Assembly (NCBI RefSeq): GCF_002865645.1
Contig: NW_020194600.1
Location: forward strand, 874,047-938,046
DNA: 64,000 bases
From: Hyaloscypha bicolor E
Lineage: Eukaryota > Ascomycota > Leotiomycetes > Helotiales > Hyaloscyphaceae
Direction: 5' to 3'
Below, one piece after another: positions 10,762 through 21,730 of the stretch. Position 1 is the first letter of the stretch; the number at the start of each line of letters is the position of its first letter. The position numbers were made by a program, and so were the translations under genes. The notes beneath the pieces were generated by a model. It saw only the letters and a program-made list of their open reading frames with translations. It made no database searches and was not told where the DNA came from.

Positions 10762-13424
10762 TTTGGTAACGCCTCACCGCTACCCTGTCTTAGCTCAACG
10801 TAGCTTTGCGAATGTTCTATTTCCACGTCGAACGCCCGATGTACATGAACAGCCGTCAGCCTCCTGCGCATGCAATGCAGGGAGACCTCCAAACGGCCGA
10901 CTCCAAGCGGTCAAGTTAAACCTTCAGAAGACTCAAGCGGTCAGTCTATGAAGAATTGGCGCCGTACAGGATTGAGACCTCAAATAACTGCTCCTTCTCA
11001 AGAGTGCGACAATCTAAGCGGAGAACACTGCGGTTCGTGGCTTTGAATCGCTCTTCGGCTTATCTCCTGCCCAGGGTCGCTTGGTCTGAGACGCTCGAAA
11101 GATAAACTGCCACAGCATGTCACTTCTCCAAGTTACCAAACTGGGCTCGCCTCACCGCCAGCAGAGCAGGAAGGCGGTATTGCTTACCTTAGACTGAAGC
11201 CTGTTTCCACCACGGTACCAAACTTTTTGAAATATCCAGAAACTCCCACTAATTCCACTTGCTTATGGACAGATACTTGCAGAAAAGTCAAAAATATGAA
11301 GCAAAACTTAGAACCAAGTGGAAAGTATTCTACATGATGTTTGTGGGATGACCCACATACACTTATATGGCTAGAAGTTCAAATGGGACTGACTTATCCA
11401 CAAGGGATGGTAGATCCGAGTGATACTCCAAGGCAGACATGAGACGCTGGACTTCTAGAGGTACCGAAGAAGCCGGCGGGAAAGACCGTTCCTCCTCCGC
11501 ATTTGCTATCAATCTTTCCTTCTCATTGCTTGCTATTCTCCTGCTTGTTCAATCTAAGAACTGTGAAAAGTCACGGCCCCACCAAGCCTCCCGTCTCCTA
11601 CCCAGTATGGATGGACACGGACAGGTCTGTTGAAGCAGCAAAAGTTTATATCTGTCATCTTTCACACTTGCTAATGTCTCCCAATAGCATTCCTGATCCT
11701 CGATGAGTTCGGTCTTTCTCTGATTGGCCAGTGCATGGGGTGGCTTCTGCAGCAGGCGAGGTTGCCAGTCCGGCTAGACTTTACCAGCAGCTCCACTGCA
11801 CGTGTCCGACCATTGGTGACACAGACCAGATCTGCGAATGAACGTGTTCGCTCGTCTCATGATTCTGCAGATGTGGCACTGCTCCCTCATGGCCCATCTG
11901 CTAGAGGTGAACAGCCGTTTCTGACAGGGGCAAACTGACGGCTACCTGCATGACAGAGCCGAGCTCGCGCTGTACGACACATTGCTGCAAACGATCTCAA
12001 GAGAACCCTACCGGCCCTGCGGTGCTGGACGCTTTGGTCGTAAAGGGATCCACACCAGGTCGCTGAAATCCGGGGCTGGAGAAAAATCCCGATGCTGTGC
12101 CTCAACCTCCCTCCGAGCCGTGCGACAGCGTATACGGTAGTTAAGAAGCAAGCACCAGCTTCAACCACATCCGACACGGGATCACGCCCGCGCTGCCTCA
12201 CCCCAGCCACCGATCTCGTTTCATCTTCTGGTCAAGGCCGCTGGAACCGGCCATCAGCTCGCCTCAACATCGCCCAATATCCCCCTGCAAGCCACCCGGC
12301 AGATCGCACAACCGCAAACGGTGACACAGGGCAAAAACGATCTCCTCTCGCCCCCGAAACCTGCACGGCCCCTCTACCGATCTGCAGAAAAACCCTTGCT
12401 GCATACCTGCAAAGCATGTCCCAACGTCAGGTCTCACATTCTCTCCCCATCTCCACATGCGATGAAACGGAGTGGGAAACTCATCGCGAAGTACCTTGCC
12501 CAAATGGCTGACCGTGGTCATCACCATGAATCCATGATTCAGACCCTTTCCTTCTTGCCCCCACGGAATTGGATCATCGGATGAATATAACGAATCAAAG
12601 GCCTCCCGTCTTGATTACGTATTGCTCGAATAGACTCGAGGCTGGAAGCTTGGGGCGGGAGGCGGTCAGCTCATTTCCTGATGATGGCGATTGTGGTCTG
12701 TGAACGGTGGGGAAGTTGAAAGTCCACTTCCCCGGTGAGGAGGCGCGGGTTGAGCTGATACCTGGCAGGTGGTTCAGGTTGAGGCTGCGATCGGCTGGTA
12801 ATCCTGCTTCGAGATGCAGATGCAGGAGCAGCTACCAGGTTATGGCTTCTGTCGTTTGGCTGCACACCCACGTGACGACGAGCGTATGCAGGGTCATCGA
12901 TGGGTTGCTGCTGTGTCGCACGTTGCCACCGCCAGCAATTGCTGGTTGTGTGATGGGAGTCGAGGTCAGAGTTCGGCACTGAGTTCCGAGCAGGACCGAC
13001 CTGATTCCGCGGAGGACGTTTTCTGGCCACAGAAGAAGTGTTGTCAATATGAACGGTCATGTCGACCCTCAACCCAGAAGTAGATGAAATGCCAGATTCA
13101 CGGCCCGCTGGAGAATTACATACTGGTCAGCGAACATTAGGGGCTGGGTAGAGACGAGGAGCGAGTATTATCATTATGGTTCGTGGCGGGCAAGCGCGCT
13201 CCTTTCATCATACAGTAACTGTTACCGAGGTGAGTGTTGCAACTGACTGAACCATTTTTGAAGACGCCGTTTCCCATAAAATCCGCTCTCAATACATATG
13301 TCTTTGATTTCGTTTCCACTTCCCAAAGCACCTCCCCAACAACTCCACGAGCCAAACTCAAATTCAGTAACCCGCATCTCCCCACGACCACCCTCCGCGC
13401 ACCCTTACACAATAAAAAAAATCT
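10762..13424. other. Long intergenic region upstream of the Myb-like gene
   Basis: This 2.7-kb stretch has no supported gene. The open frames around 12092-12527 and 12671-13083 overlap on both strands and have no motif. A long upstream region or leader is common for fungal regulators, so part of it may be promoter and 5' UTR of the Myb-like gene. Confidence 0.4.
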
Positions 13425-13799
13425 TCAAGGCACGTATCCCGCCAGTGAGCGACAAGGAATACTCTTATCAACACATAGTTCAGTAACATTATCCCCGCCA
13501 CAAGGTGTCGCAACATTATCGCAGATCACGAACCATGTACAAGTCGTCGCGATCTTGCACTTATGATCCGTTGGAATACAGACGACAGGGTCCTGCGGCG
13601 GACATATTACTGGATTGCCGCAGGTGAAGACGGGGTCGCAGGTTGGTATGATTGTTTGGTGGCTGTGAGTGCAGGTTTTTGACGGTGTGTGAGTGTGGGT
13701 TTTCTCCGGTTTGTGTGTGGTGGTGCAGGGGAGAGCTTTTGTTGAAGCAGTTGCGATGAAGACCGCGAGTAGCAAAAGGCTTGGAGGTTGGAGATGCAT
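13425..13799 (-). CDS. Small cysteine-rich secreted protein
   Basis: A single exon encodes 124 aa. An N-terminal signal peptide (MHLQPPSLLLLAVFIATAST) precedes a His/Thr-rich spacer and then a region with 11-12 cysteines, many in a T/V/I-C pattern (PTCDP, FTCGN, VICPP, VVCIP, HKCKI, TTCTW, VICDN, TPCGG, ELCVD, IPCRS). The even spacing suggests a disulfide-stabilised extracellular protein. It matches no family I know. A role as an apoplastic effector or surface protein is only a possibility. Confidence 0.6.
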   Translation of the reverse strand: MHLQPPSLLLLAVFIATASTKALPCTTTHKPEKTHTHTPSKTCTHSHQTIIPTCDPVFTCGNPVICPPQDPVVCIPTDHKCKIATTCTWFVICDNVATPCGGDNVTELCVDKSIPCRSLAGYVP

Positions 13800-14182
13800 T
13801 TTAAGTGTGGAGGGCAGTTTATTGTATCTTAGGTTCGTGGTTTAGACTTGAAGATCTTGAGGGGACGTTGAATTCTTGTGTTGGTTGTCAAAACTAATGT
13901 TTCTTGGCGGGCTGGAGCTGAATGTAGATGTAAGACATGGCTGGTGAAGCTATCCCCAAAGTTGATATTCGGGCTTCAGATATTTCTTGGCGTAGCAGCG
14001 TCTGATCCTCTGTTTCCTTGGCGTTAGTCATTGTAGGGATTTATTGATATCTGGAGGGAGATGATATCTGCTGAATTGAACTTGAAGGGTATCTTATGTT
14101 AGAGAAAGTCATCGGAAAATAAACATTCACCCCTTTCATCCAAGCCTTTCCCAAGAAAGAGACCAACTGTAAAATATTCATA
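13800..14182. other. Intergenic gap
   Basis: Only flanks of the two neighbouring minus-strand genes are seen. There is no coding signal. Confidence 0.35.
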
Positions 14183-16653
14183 TCAAATCCAGTATGAAAT
14201 GGTATCTTGAAATAGTTTCAAAGCCAAGAAAACCCCACCCGCAATCCAGAATCGAGCAAAGTAGCTGCATCCAAATAAACACGCCAGAACGAAGACATAA
14301 AAAGTAAATTCGTGTCGATATCGCGTCGCAGAGATCATGTAGTATAGTATCGCAGAAACAATTCTGCGTTTCCTTGAGGGGATCGCGGAGGCGAGTGTGC
14401 CCGGTGAGGGTTTAGAGCCGTCGTTTATGTTCTCAATATTTGGACCCTTGCAGGATTTCAAATGAACCCCGAACTCAGGACAAGCGCATTGTTTCTGGAA
14501 CGCGATTACTCCTACCGACTGCTCCAGGATTTCTTGTGTTTTTAATCGAGGTGGCGGTTTTGGGAGCGCAAAAAGGAACTGCCACTCTTTCCAATTTGCG
14601 CAACTGGTGATGCGATCCACAACCACATTCTTCTCTCTTTCTGGAGGCCCTTGAAAGACGGTCCATATATGTGGTGCAGTATCCTCATCAAAGCACACAC
14701 CCATTATAATTCCAGCTCCAATGTTATAACACCGCCCCTTTTGCTTTTCGGCTTCAATCCGGAGGTAATCCTTGAGGTCGAAACCAAGCTGTTGGACAAG
14801 CTCCAGCCATCTAGACATGCAGTATCTCGTAACGTTCAGAGGGCGCTCCTCTCCATCAAATTGAACTATATTTAGCACCAATCCTCTCAAGAGCGTTTTG
14901 ACCAAACTACCATTGCAATAAAGGTCCGCTCCGTAGGCAATTAGTGTTTCTATAGTGGCCAGCGGTGACGGAACCGATTTAAATTCCTCTACGGGGCCGT
15001 GGTGTGGGAAACGTTCGTCATAAGAGTTCAGAAGATTGTCGTACCAAGTCCACACAGCATACTGGATCATTGAAGGTTCTGCTTTCTGTCAGTGAAAGTT
15101 CTGCGTGGTATCGCCTGGGACCATACCTAGGATTCTAACGTGACGGTTGGCAAATTGAGGGCGCCACCATTTTGCACAGGGTGCTTCAATTGCCGTCCAC
15201 TTACTGAGAAGTGGTTCAAATAGTGTTGGGGACAAGTCTTCTCTTTGTACAAACAAAGACGCTGCTGTGGTCCCCCCTGGTGTTGTATAACTGAGGTCAA
15301 GCTCATATTCCTCTTGGTGTATGAGCCATAGTAGCGATCTACCAGAACGATTCTTGGAAGCCATGAAGATGGAATTGTATCCAATATCGCCACTTTGCAT
15401 TGGGTCATTTTTCCCTTGCTCAACCAAGACCCTCATCGTATCTAGGGTTGTGCTTTCGTCATGTCTTGGATGAAGATAGCCCCTGCCCAGAGGTCGCTCA
15501 TTTGCCCGTGCTGCGACGAGAAGTGGTGTCTCCTGACGTTTAGTCACAGGATCTGGTACAGCACCAAGAGCAAGAAGCAACTGGCACATTGTTGCTTGGT
15601 GAGCACCTGCAGCCCACTAAAATGGAAGTTCAGTTGATGTACAATATTCCCAAGAAAGGCGGAGCTTACGTGTAGTACAGTCCACCCATCCGGATCCACA
15701 TCATTGGGCGATGCGAGACCATCTTCGACGAGCCTTCTGACGCTTTGTAGGTCCCCTCGACCAGAGTATTCGAAGATCGGAGACCAGCCCGGCCGAATGT
15801 TGAAGGTCCGAAGTCCAGCGCCAATAGAGTTGAATCTCTGGGTGAAAGAAAATTCGAGTACTCTCCACAGCGTGAATTTGGGCAAAAGGGTGGCAACGAT
15901 ATTCCAATGTTTAGGGTGTCTGATCATCTGCGAGTGCGTTGGCGGAGAGCATTTATCGATGACTGTCTCCCTGACCATTCGTATGCGGATGACCCCAAAG
16001 CTCAGGTGCAACTCGTACACCGCTGTGCCAAGATGCAGCTTCTTGAATCGATTACCGATGGTTGTCGGGACAACTGATCCAACAGTTTTAATGATGGTTG
16101 ATGGTTTACAGTCCTCCAGAGGTGCCGGTCTCACCCTCATTATAAGTCGATGCAACGAGTCTTGAAGCTGGCTGTTCGAAGTCAGTATTTGAAGTGAACA
16201 AAGCATAAATGCCATAGCTCACCCATTTCTCAAGCACAAATACATAATCAGTGTACTTTTGGCCCGTTCAAGCTCGCACCAGTAGCGATCCAGTTCATTC
16301 CCCTTCAAAGCCTTCCTCAAACACGACCATTTGCGCCGAATTGAGCCGTTACGGCTCAATTCCTGCTCCCATCCATTCGACAGCTTCTCCAGCTTGGCGA
16401 CGCTCCCTTTGCAAACGAGAAGACAACCATGGCCCAGACTGCTTCCATCGTCGTTTGGTGAGCGTCGACCCTCTCGTTCGATGCTCCTTAAAAGTGCACC
16501 AAGTATCTGGAGCTGGGATCTAATCTCCGCAGCTTCGACTGGAGCCTCTTTGACAGAATCCCAAAAGTCAACGAGTCTTTGGACATTGTCAGCAAGTTGT
16601 AAGGCCAAGGAGACGACGGCAAGGACGCTCGAGGCTGTGGCTAGGACTTCCAT
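14183..16653 (-). CDS. STAND-type N-terminal domain, ankyrin and C-terminal membrane protein
   Basis: Exons 16653-16223, 16171-15670, 15616-15127, 15078-14183 give 772 aa. The first ~140 residues (MEVLATASSVLAVVSLALQL, then VDFWDSVKEAPVE) match the helical fungal N-terminal domain found on NACHT/NB-ARC STAND receptors. About residues 270-350 carry ankyrin-like repeats (GWSPIFEYSGRGDLQSVRRL; DGWTVLHWAAGAHQATMCQL, rebuilt across an intron; ETPLLVAARAN). No P-loop NTPase is present between them. Two hydrophobic helices near the C-terminus (YVFVLACLFGCSYFARFWIA and GGVFLALKLF) suggest membrane anchoring. Proteins with this N-domain are linked to fungal non-self recognition; here the function is inferred only from domain content. 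Confidence 0.8.
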
Positions 16654-18636
16654 TCTGGAAAGCTCAAGGCGAGGCTGTCGCAACCTTCACACCTTTTTCC
16701 TCTTGAATACACTCTGGAGAAGTCGAGCTCACAACACGAGCTAAGAGACACGAGCAGATCTCACTTCACGTTCGTTATCTTCATTTTTGGCGATATCATG
16801 AGCAGAGAGTGAAGATGAAATACATCAAGTTGAGCCTCGTCGGGCGTCAGGTGGCTTGACTCAGCCCCAGCCTCGTGGGGTTCTTTCGGTCCAATCATTG
16901 TGCTCTTCATATTATTACACTCCTGTCGTTGCAACATCCTCGTTCTCATTTCCAGGCCGGAATCGAGAATTTCGGACTCATGATATTGCGAGAATCCGCA
17001 TTGGAGACCGCATTTGAAGCCAGAGCTAGTGGCATTAAAAAATGGTCACGTAACTAACTCGTTCCTCAGTTAGTCCTTTTCTCATAAGTGTTGTTGAAGA
17101 TCGCCAGGGATTGACCGGCTGTGGTTGCTGTCTATTTATTCAATTCCAACGAAGGAAGTTCCCTCTTTTCTCGAGACAAGCCGTGTTGCGTCTCAAGAGT
17201 GGCAGTGCGGAGCACCACTCCCCTGTGCAGCTCCATACATATCATATCAGGTGCCCCTGCCAACCCCTGCAAACAACTCTGTTCTGCTCGCATAGCATTC
17301 TCAAACCAGGATTGTCCGCCCAAAGGGGTAAAACAGGAGGCCAACTCTGATTAGGATACGTGTAAGCACCCTTTCAGGGCAGCCCTGGCAGGGTGCTTAT
17401 GCAATTAAGAATTTCATTCCCTTCTAGCCCCATTTCCCCACGCTTAGAAGGCTAAATTTTATAATTTTGTCATAAAGTAGGGCTTATTTTTCGGCTATTC
17501 TTTAGCCCCTGGTACGCGCACAAAAGGCGGGCAAGAAGAACGTCCCTCCCTTGCCCCTTATAATCGCTTAACGAGGTTAGCAAGAGACAGCGGAACGCTC
17601 AGCTGTGAAAATCCACATTTGTTGAATTGGTCAGGAACCATGAGTTTGTCAGATAGAGGTGATACTTCCGAGTTCTTTGATTTGATCTTTATGACGGTAC
17701 GTTCTGGCGCTCCGCCTATCTTTGAGACAATGCACATTCGGGGGCGGAAAGCTTGGGGGGGGGCGCAGACTGAGTGATGCGACTTGCTAGTTCACTTTGT
17801 GGAAGGAAGATACATACGATTGCTAAAAAATCATTGGGCTTGGGAGATAAGTGACATTGTGAAAACGAACATGAAAAGGTGAATGTACGATGGGTGATAA
17901 GATCCGAGAGTTCTAGGTTTTATTAATCTGGAAACCATCAGCAACTTGATTGCCCCACGGCGACCGTTTATCGCATGACATGCAGCATAATCAAGGCATT
18001 GCGACGCAGACCGAGCATCTAAGCGTCAGCAACAATGTCGTTTCTTGATTCTGATATGCGCAACTCGACCCGGGCCCTAGGAAGATCAACGTCCGAATGC
18101 TTGAAATCGTATGGGCCATCCGATCCCAATGATCTGATTGGTTCCCAGGACCCAAACTGCGATTAGCCGAGGGAAATAGGGGTTCGGCTTTGATTTCCCT
18201 GCCGCCAACGCCCCCATCAAATCTTATCCTTTGACCTTTACGACAAACAAAATATACATGCAAATACTTTCAAGAAGTTGTTGGTTGCTGCCTACGTTCT
18301 TGCTGGACAAGGGCACTCTTGCTCATGTTTTGTTTGAAAAACGTTTCGGTTTTCTTGACAGGATGCGGAGGTACAAGACATAATCGAATGGGCTGACAGT
18401 GACAACATCTCAGGCGAGAGTGAGTATACAATCTCATGCGTATGATATATGCTGGAGTGAGAATAAGATAAAGAAGAGCAGTCTCTCCGAAAACCTTTCT
18501 TGATCATCACAGCTTCAATTCTTACATTCGTTTCTGCTTCATTTTCTTCCATGAGCTGCGCTGATCACATTCAATCTTTTAGTAACACCTTCATTACAAT
18601 CCTAAATTTATTCTTTTCTCAATCACCAAACTCAAG
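16654..18636. other. Intergenic region with fold-back repeat and AT-rich patches
   Basis: No gene is supported. It contains the inverted repeat at 17363-17399, an AT-rich patch around 17400-17500, and a G9 run near 17755. Open frames on both strands are short and unlike known proteins. Confidence 0.4.
17363..17399. repeat. Fold-back element with GGCAGCCCTGGCAGGGT core
   Basis: Ten-bp perfect arms (TAAGCACCCT / AGGGTGCTTA) enclose a 17-bp spacer. The right half carries GGCAGCCCTGGCAGGGT, which recurs at 27821-27837 inside a different but again self-complementary pair of arms. Confidence 0.6.
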
Positions 18637-18947
18637 ATGCATCATTCCCTCGTCTTCCTCCTTCCCCTTCTCGCATCCGCAATCCTGATGCCCGCCCAGG
18701 CAGACAACGCCTTCCCTGACGGAACAACAAGAACCTCGCAGCCGGCAATCAAGACATAGCGGCATTTCAGATAGTCTAAAGCACTGAATAGAACTACGGC
18801 GCTCTTGCCTAAGTCTAAGCTAGTATCAATGCTGTTTAGGGTGCCTTCTCCCCCGCCGTTGGCGATTGTACCCAGAATCAGGAAGGCTGGCAGTTCCAAC
18901 CGCGCTGTGGCCGCTGACCTCAACAAGGTGCAGACAGCTCAGGGTAA
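18637..18947 (+). pseudogene. RIP-like inactivated small secreted protein
   Basis: ATG 18637 opens a clean signal peptide (MHHSLVFLLPLLASAILMPA), but this frame stops at 18757. A one-base shift near 18721-18723 leads into a frame that reads as protein for about 65 codons (NNKNLAAGNQDIAAF..., SINAV, GAFSPAVGDCTQNQEGWQF). That frame is broken by five stops at 18777, 18789, 18810, 18816 and 18837. All five are TAA or TAG, each one C-to-T step from CAA/CAG in CpA context, which is the preferred target of repeat-induced point mutation. The family is unknown to me; it looks like a fungal secreted Q/A-rich protein with C-terminal cysteines. Confidence 0.6.
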
Positions 18948-19509
18948 GGCACAATGGGAAGCAAATCTGGGATGGCGACTGGGAAATAGATCTTCCATTA
19001 AATCAAGTCACAAAAGCTTTCTAACGAAGACAATCCATTATATTTCCTGTGCAGTCCTAACAAGAGTGCGCTTCTTGTCTGATATGTGGGTTGCAGTGTA
19101 AGGAATCAGGATTCAACAATTGGGTAGCAGAATTGGGATTCGACCAACGACTTCAAAGAAACTTGAGTGTGTAGAGAGTGTGATTTCCACAGAAGTGCAA
19201 CACTATGACTTTTACCAGAAGTACAAAATCAGATGAAAGAATATCAAAACATCATGGAAAGATCATGGTCACATGATCCCAGTCCCTATTTGCTTAGACC
19301 ACGCAATACTAAGGTCTTCTCAAATGATATAGAGTTGAGAGGTATCCAAAATGTTCCCATTCACAAAGAAGGAAGATGTCGGGAAATTAGTTACGGTCAG
19401 TCTACAGGAGCACGCGTGGAGCCGGATTGAAAAGGAGGAGCCTCTGAACTAGTCCCGAACAGGATGGCTCCGAAGCCTTGTGTCGCCGACGTCACCCACA
19501 CCTTCCTTC
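18948..19509. other. Intergenic gap
   Basis: No gene is seen. A GGTCGAATCCCAA-like string on the minus strand near 19138 resembles part of a tRNA T-arm but lacks the remaining cloverleaf. Confidence 0.35.
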
Positions 19510-20741
19510 CTAATCGTAATAATTCTGAACTTTCAACCCCCTGAACTCGAACGAAGTCCCCTCGCGTTTATCCACTACGGTCTTATGATGAACGTCCTTC
19601 ACTCGGGCGCGAACATATTCGATGCCACTGACAACTGGCTCGTTAAGGTCCTTGTCTTCAGGGGTCAGGAGGCCGAGCCGGTCGAGAACAGGCGAGGGAA
19701 CTGGCCTCATGGGAGTGGTATCTCCAGGCCGACTGAAGTAGAGCAGCCCCAGTCGAGCGATGTTGAGTTGGTCAGCTGGAGGCGTCACGACACGGTGAAC
19801 GGTAGATTTAACGAAACCTGTTGGATGTGAGCTGGGAAGCTGTCCGGATGAGAGGGTAGTACTTACCCTTCGTCAAGAAGGTCAAGGTATCGGCAGCATT
19901 GCAGGTAATACCGCCTTCGATTGGCTTCACGTATTGCCACTTTCCTCCTGGAGTCCGGATCTGCAAACCAGCAACATGTTGCGAGAAGAGCAGAGTCAAG
20001 CTGCCGAAGTCGGTATGGCCGCCTTTCGAATAGGCCTGGGCACGATCCCACTCCTCTTGAGTTCTGACATTATAAATCATGTATCGCAAATGGTCATCTG
20101 AGTCTTCATCGTATGCGTGTGCATCCGCAAGGTAGTTCTCCGGGAGCTCAAGAATAATGGCGATAAGCACAAAAAGTTTGCGTGCAACTTTCTCCCAAAC
20201 GTCGCGATGAAATTTTGAAATCTCTTCCCAGTTCTCTTTCACGATCTCATGTTTGGGCTCATTTTCATACGTCGGGATTGCCTTAGGGATGTTGAGCTTC
20301 AAGTTATTAGCACATGGTTCTTAAGATAAGGCGGAAGTATACCATCTCGATGTTCTCCTTCACTCTAGTATCCCCGATCCATCGCGAATTTTCTCGGTAT
20401 CCGAAGTATTCCCCCTCAGCAAAGTTGCAAGGATTCTTGCATTTCTCTTCTAAAGGCTCCTTGAAAAATGTATTGCCAATGCTGAATTGTTTGAGAACCC
20501 GCTCATCGTCAATACCTGTGTTGACAACGACCCAGAATCCAACACGAGTGACAGCATCGTAAAGTTGCTTCGCAAGTTCTTGTTTCCCACCTGGTTCATC
20601 AAAACGAGACAGATCAATCTTCACAAGTGGCGCCCATTCAAGGTTCTCAGTTGTAGGCTGTGGACGACTCCATGGTTTAACCAAAACTCGGTTGGTAGTT
20701 GTTGTCTGAGATTCAAAGGGCTCGGTAGCTGATGGAGCCAT
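19510..20741 (-). CDS. 2-oxoglutarate/Fe(II)-dependent dioxygenase
   Basis: Exons 20741-20343, 20296-19867, 19817-19510 give 378 aa, typical of the isopenicillin-N-synthase-like superfamily. The N-terminal DIOX_N part (VKIDLSRFDEPGGKQELAKQ, VGFWVVVNTGID) precedes the jelly-roll core. The iron ligands are the HxD of GGHTDFGSLTLLF (near residue 231) and the His of STVHRVVTPP. The 2OG-binding arginine is probably in ARLGLLYFSRP, where the usual RxS is RLG. It probably performs oxidation of a small molecule in the cytosol; the substrate is unknown. It shares a 990-bp divergent promoter region with the MFS permease at 21731. Confidence 0.88.
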
Positions 20742-21730
20742 GATGAGACAAAGAGCCTAGATCAAACAATTCACCCAAATAACGACAATGCTATAGATGT
20801 TCTGAGGCGTCGAGTAGCTTTCGCGCCGCTTAATACATCGAAAATGGATAACTCGGCAACTCAACAACATTGCCAAAGATCTGCATCGATTGCGTGCTTT
20901 GCTATTTATCACATGATTTCTAGACCATTGCCCCAAGGATTCTTTAATTTGCTGCAAAGAGCATTTCTGCCCAGACAAGCACAGATTGAAGTTCAAATAC
21001 CCCGCTCTGTCATACTTTACCCTTGTATATAGGGGCTTGGCCAAAGCACGGGTGGCTTGGAAGCGGCTATCATCCTCTTCCCCACTTTCCAGCAACGAAC
21101 CACCCTAGATCATTGGCAAACCCCACAATAAGATTATGTTGTGATAATACTTATCGTTGCATCACTGTTAAAAGCCGATCTTATTTGATTCATGTTCTTC
21201 CAGTGCCATAGTGCCGCATTAGTGCAGTTCTCGTTTATCTCTTGGGAACGGAAAGGAGACCAGTTTATCACCGTGAGGGGTTCTTGCATGCTGCAAAATC
21301 ACGTCTCTAAAAGAAGAAGTTGAGTTGAAATGACTTTGAAAGTGGGATCGTACAATTCCGTGACAAGAGCTGTCAATAGCATCACCATTAGCAACTCACA
21401 GCCAATCTACCTACATCGTGAAAGAATCCGAGTCAACCTTCAAAGGGGAGAGTGAAATGCCGTCCCTGGAGGCCAAAAGTTTATCGCTGAGACCTTGAAT
21501 GAGTAGTTCTCTTCGTGGTAATAATGGGTCTGAGCCAGTCTGCAGCTATGTCGTCTTACCGACAACGCACTCGTCATCCAGCACTGTATAATTTCTGAGC
21601 ATTTATAAACCGTCGCTCTCTAATAGGAGATCTCTTTCCCTTTTTCTCCAAGGGAGTCCTTTCGCCCCCAATATCTCCGGATTCCGTAGATTTATCAAAT
21701 TTCTTGATACCCTTCCAGTCTAAGAGCAAG
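20742..21730. promoter_or_regulatory. Divergent promoter region of oxygenase and permease
   Basis: These 989 bp lie between two divergently transcribed genes. TATA-like strings TATAAT (about 21585) and TTTATAAA (about 21602) sit 130-145 bp before the permease ATG, followed by a pyrimidine-rich leader. No gene is seen. Confidence 0.45.

Noticed and set aside
12092..13083. Several overlapping open frames of 85-140 codons on both strands
   Set aside because: They lie in GC-rich intergenic DNA, overlap each other, and have no motif, intron signals or sensible start.
17745..17770. G9 homopolymer and G-rich patch as a possible G-quadruplex
   Set aside because: There is a single G-run only; no set of four runs is present.
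19110..19200. tRNA-like minus-strand string with GGTCGAATCCC
   Set aside because: The T-loop lacks the TTC start and no D-arm, anticodon arm or acceptor pairing could be built.
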